Shown here piece after piece: positions 4,523-5,725 of a stretch of 5,725 nucleotides of DNA. The stretch lies in contig VGCB01000206.1 in the NCBI GenBank assembly GCA_016870235.1, forward strand, positions 1 to 5,725, read 5' to 3'. The translations under genes were made by a program, and so were the position numbers. Position 1 is the first letter of the stretch. Every line of letters begins with the position of its first letter. Below the pieces are notes generated by a model. That model was not told the origin of the DNA. It saw nothing but the letters and a program-made list of their open reading frames with translations, and searched no databases. The stretch is from Actinomycetota bacterium. GTDB lineage: Bacteria; Actinomycetota; Thermoleophilia; Gaiellales; Gaiellaceae.

Positions 4523-5725
4523 ATGGACACGTCCTCCGGCCGGCTTCCCGACTACGACCCGCTCTCGGCGGCGCAGCGAGCCGATCCCTACGGGTTCTAC
4601 GCCCGGGCCCGGGCGGAGGCACCGGTGCTCTACTCCGAGCGCCTCGGCTTCTGGCTCGTGACCCGCTACGAGGACGTGCTCGGGATCCTCCGCAACCCGA
4701 GCGACTTCTCGTCTCGCGGCGCGCTCGTCTCGTCGACCGCCGACGAGGCGCCGGAGGTCCTGGCGATCCTCGCCGAGGGGACGCCGGAGATGCCGATCAT
4801 CACCGACACGGATCCGCCGCTCCACGACCGGCTCCGCGGCCTCGTCAACCGGGCGTTCACGCCCCGTCGGGTCGCCGAGCTCGAGCCGCTCGTCGTCGAG
4901 ACGGCGACGGAGCTGATCGACGGCGTCGCCGCCGCCGGGCGAGCCGACCTCGTCGAGCGCTTCGCCTGGCCGCTGCCGCTCCGCGTCGTCGGCGGGATGA
5001 TGCGGCTGCCGCCGGCCGACCTCGAGACGCTGCACCGGTGGGGCAACGACTGGCTCGCGCTCCAGCAGCCGGGCCACGACCTCGAGCGGCGGTGCGAGCT
5101 GGCCCGGAGCGTCGTCGCGATGCAGCGCTACTTCGCCGACGTCCTCGCCGAACGGCGCCGGTTCCCGGGCGACGATCTCGTCTCGGCGCTCGTCGAGGCG
5201 GCGGACGCGCTCGACGAGCCGCTTCCCGAGGCCGCCGTCCTCGGCCTCCCGTTCGATCTCGTCGTCGCGGGCCACGTCACGGTGACGAGGGCGATCGGGA
5301 ACGCCGTGCTGTTCCTGCTCGAGAGCCCCGAGGTCGCCGCTCGCGTCGCCACCGGCGGCGACGGCGTCGCACGCGTCGTCGAGGAGATCCTCCGCCTCGA
5401 GTCGCCGGCGCAGGGGCTCTTCCGCACGGTCGTGCGGGACGTCGAGGTCGGGGGCGTCCCGATCCCGGCGGGGGCGAAGGTGATGGTGCACTTCGGCTCG
5501 GCGAACCGCGACGACGTGTTCGCGGACGCCGAACGGTTCGACCCCGATCGCGCCGACCTGACGCAGCACCTCGCGTTCGGGAAGGGCCTCCACTTCTGCA
5601 TCGGGGCGCCGCTCGCGCGGCTCCAGCTCCGCGTCGCGCTGCCGATGCTCCTCGCGCGCCTCCGGGGGCTCGCGCTCGACCCCGAGCGTCCGCCGGTGCG
5701 GGAGCAGATCTTCTTCGCCCGGGGG
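4523..5725 (+). CDS. Cytochrome P450 (bacterial class I type), extreme C-terminus off the window
   Basis: A soluble haem-thiolate monooxygenase of the usual bacterial type, with 401 codons visible of an expected 400-420. Landmarks: C-helix D97-P-P-L-H101-D-R-L-R105, whose His and Arg contact haem propionates; I-helix A249-G-H-V-T253; K-helix E288-I-L-R291 (ExxR); NRDDVFADAERFDPDR as the segment before the haem loop; and haem-binding F352-G-K-G-L-H-F-C359-I-G, with C359 the haem thiolate ligand. Unusually, the I-helix acid (normally Glu or Asp just before the Thr) is V252, while T253 is kept. It would need a ferredoxin and a reductase, neither visible here. The start is the ATG at 4523, shortly ahead of the typical YDPL...ADPYGFYARAR opening. 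It lies 74 bp after the regulator, behind its own predicted operator and promoter. The substrate and CYP family cannot be assigned by eye. Confidence 0.95.
   Translation, partial: MDTSSGRLPDYDPLSAAQRADPYGFYARARAEAPVLYSERLGFWLVTRYEDVLGILRNPSDFSSRGALVSSTADEAPEVLAILAEGTPEMPIITDTDPPLHDRLRGLVNRAFTPRRVAELEPLVVETATELIDGVAAAGRADLVERFAWPLPLRVVGGMMRLPPADLETLHRWGNDWLALQQPGHDLERRCELARSVVAMQRYFADVLAERRRFPGDDLVSALVEAADALDEPLPEAAVLGLPFDLVVAGHVTVTRAIGNAVLFLLESPEVAARVATGGDGVARVVEEILRLESPAQGLFRTVVRDVEVGGVPIPAGAKVMVHFGSANRDDVFADAERFDPDRADLTQHLAFGKGLHFCIGAPLARLQLRVALPMLLARLRGLALDPERPPVREQIFFARG

Noticed and set aside
3354..4622. Leftward reading frame (422 codons) opposite the regulator
   Set aside because: Antisense shadow; composition is charge-rich and motif-free, while the plus strand shows GAF and LytTR hallmarks.
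3779..5593. Long leftward reading frame (604 codons) opposite the regulator 3' half and the P450
   Set aside because: It spans two real genes and an intergenic gap, has low-complexity Arg/Asp/Glu/Ala composition and no domain; the plus strand carries full P450 signatures.

Overview
The window is GC-rich DNA (about 70% or more by eye) with strong G/C bias at third codon positions and tightly packed genes. This fits a high-GC actinobacterium, possibly a soil lineage such as Thermoleophilia, but the phylum is inferred from composition and gene families only. It looks like an oxidative-metabolism cluster with its own regulator. There is no RNA gene, IS element, CRISPR array or phage gene.

Layout. 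Three genes run leftwards from a divergent promoter region at about 3169-3386: an alpha/beta-hydrolase (3168 to 2344), an NAD-type short-chain dehydrogenase (SDR; 2347 to 1601, overlapping the hydrolase stop in a GTGA junction), and a PYROXD2/CrtI-like FAD oxidoreductase (1496, or in frame from 1601, running off the left edge). The FAD gene appears to lose its frame by one base near 175-182. Two genes run rightwards: a regulator joining an AcoR-type GAF sensor to a LytTR DNA-binding domain (3387 to 4448), and a cytochrome P450 (4523 to the right edge, nearly complete).

Regulation. The most notable signal is a pair of 9-bp direct repeats with a 12-bp spacer, which is the classical LytTR operator geometry. 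It occurs in front of the regulator (3328-3357) and again in front of the P450 (4448-4477), with shared consensus RCCGYTSRC. In both cases an (C/G)ACAAT -10-like box follows 32-33 bp downstream and an ATG lies exactly 45 bp downstream of the repeats. This predicts that the regulator controls itself and the P450 through activator-type, probably leaderless promoters. The ATG at the regulator promoter (3403) is out of frame with the regulator, so its true start is uncertain: a missing base, a coupled mini-ORF or a GTG start upstream are all possible.

Working model (inference): the GAF domain senses a small molecule and LytTR switches on the P450. The P450 hydroxylates a substrate, and the SDR, FAD oxidoreductase and hydrolase process it further. 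The substrate cannot be read from the sequence, and no ferredoxin or reductase partner for the P450 is in the window.
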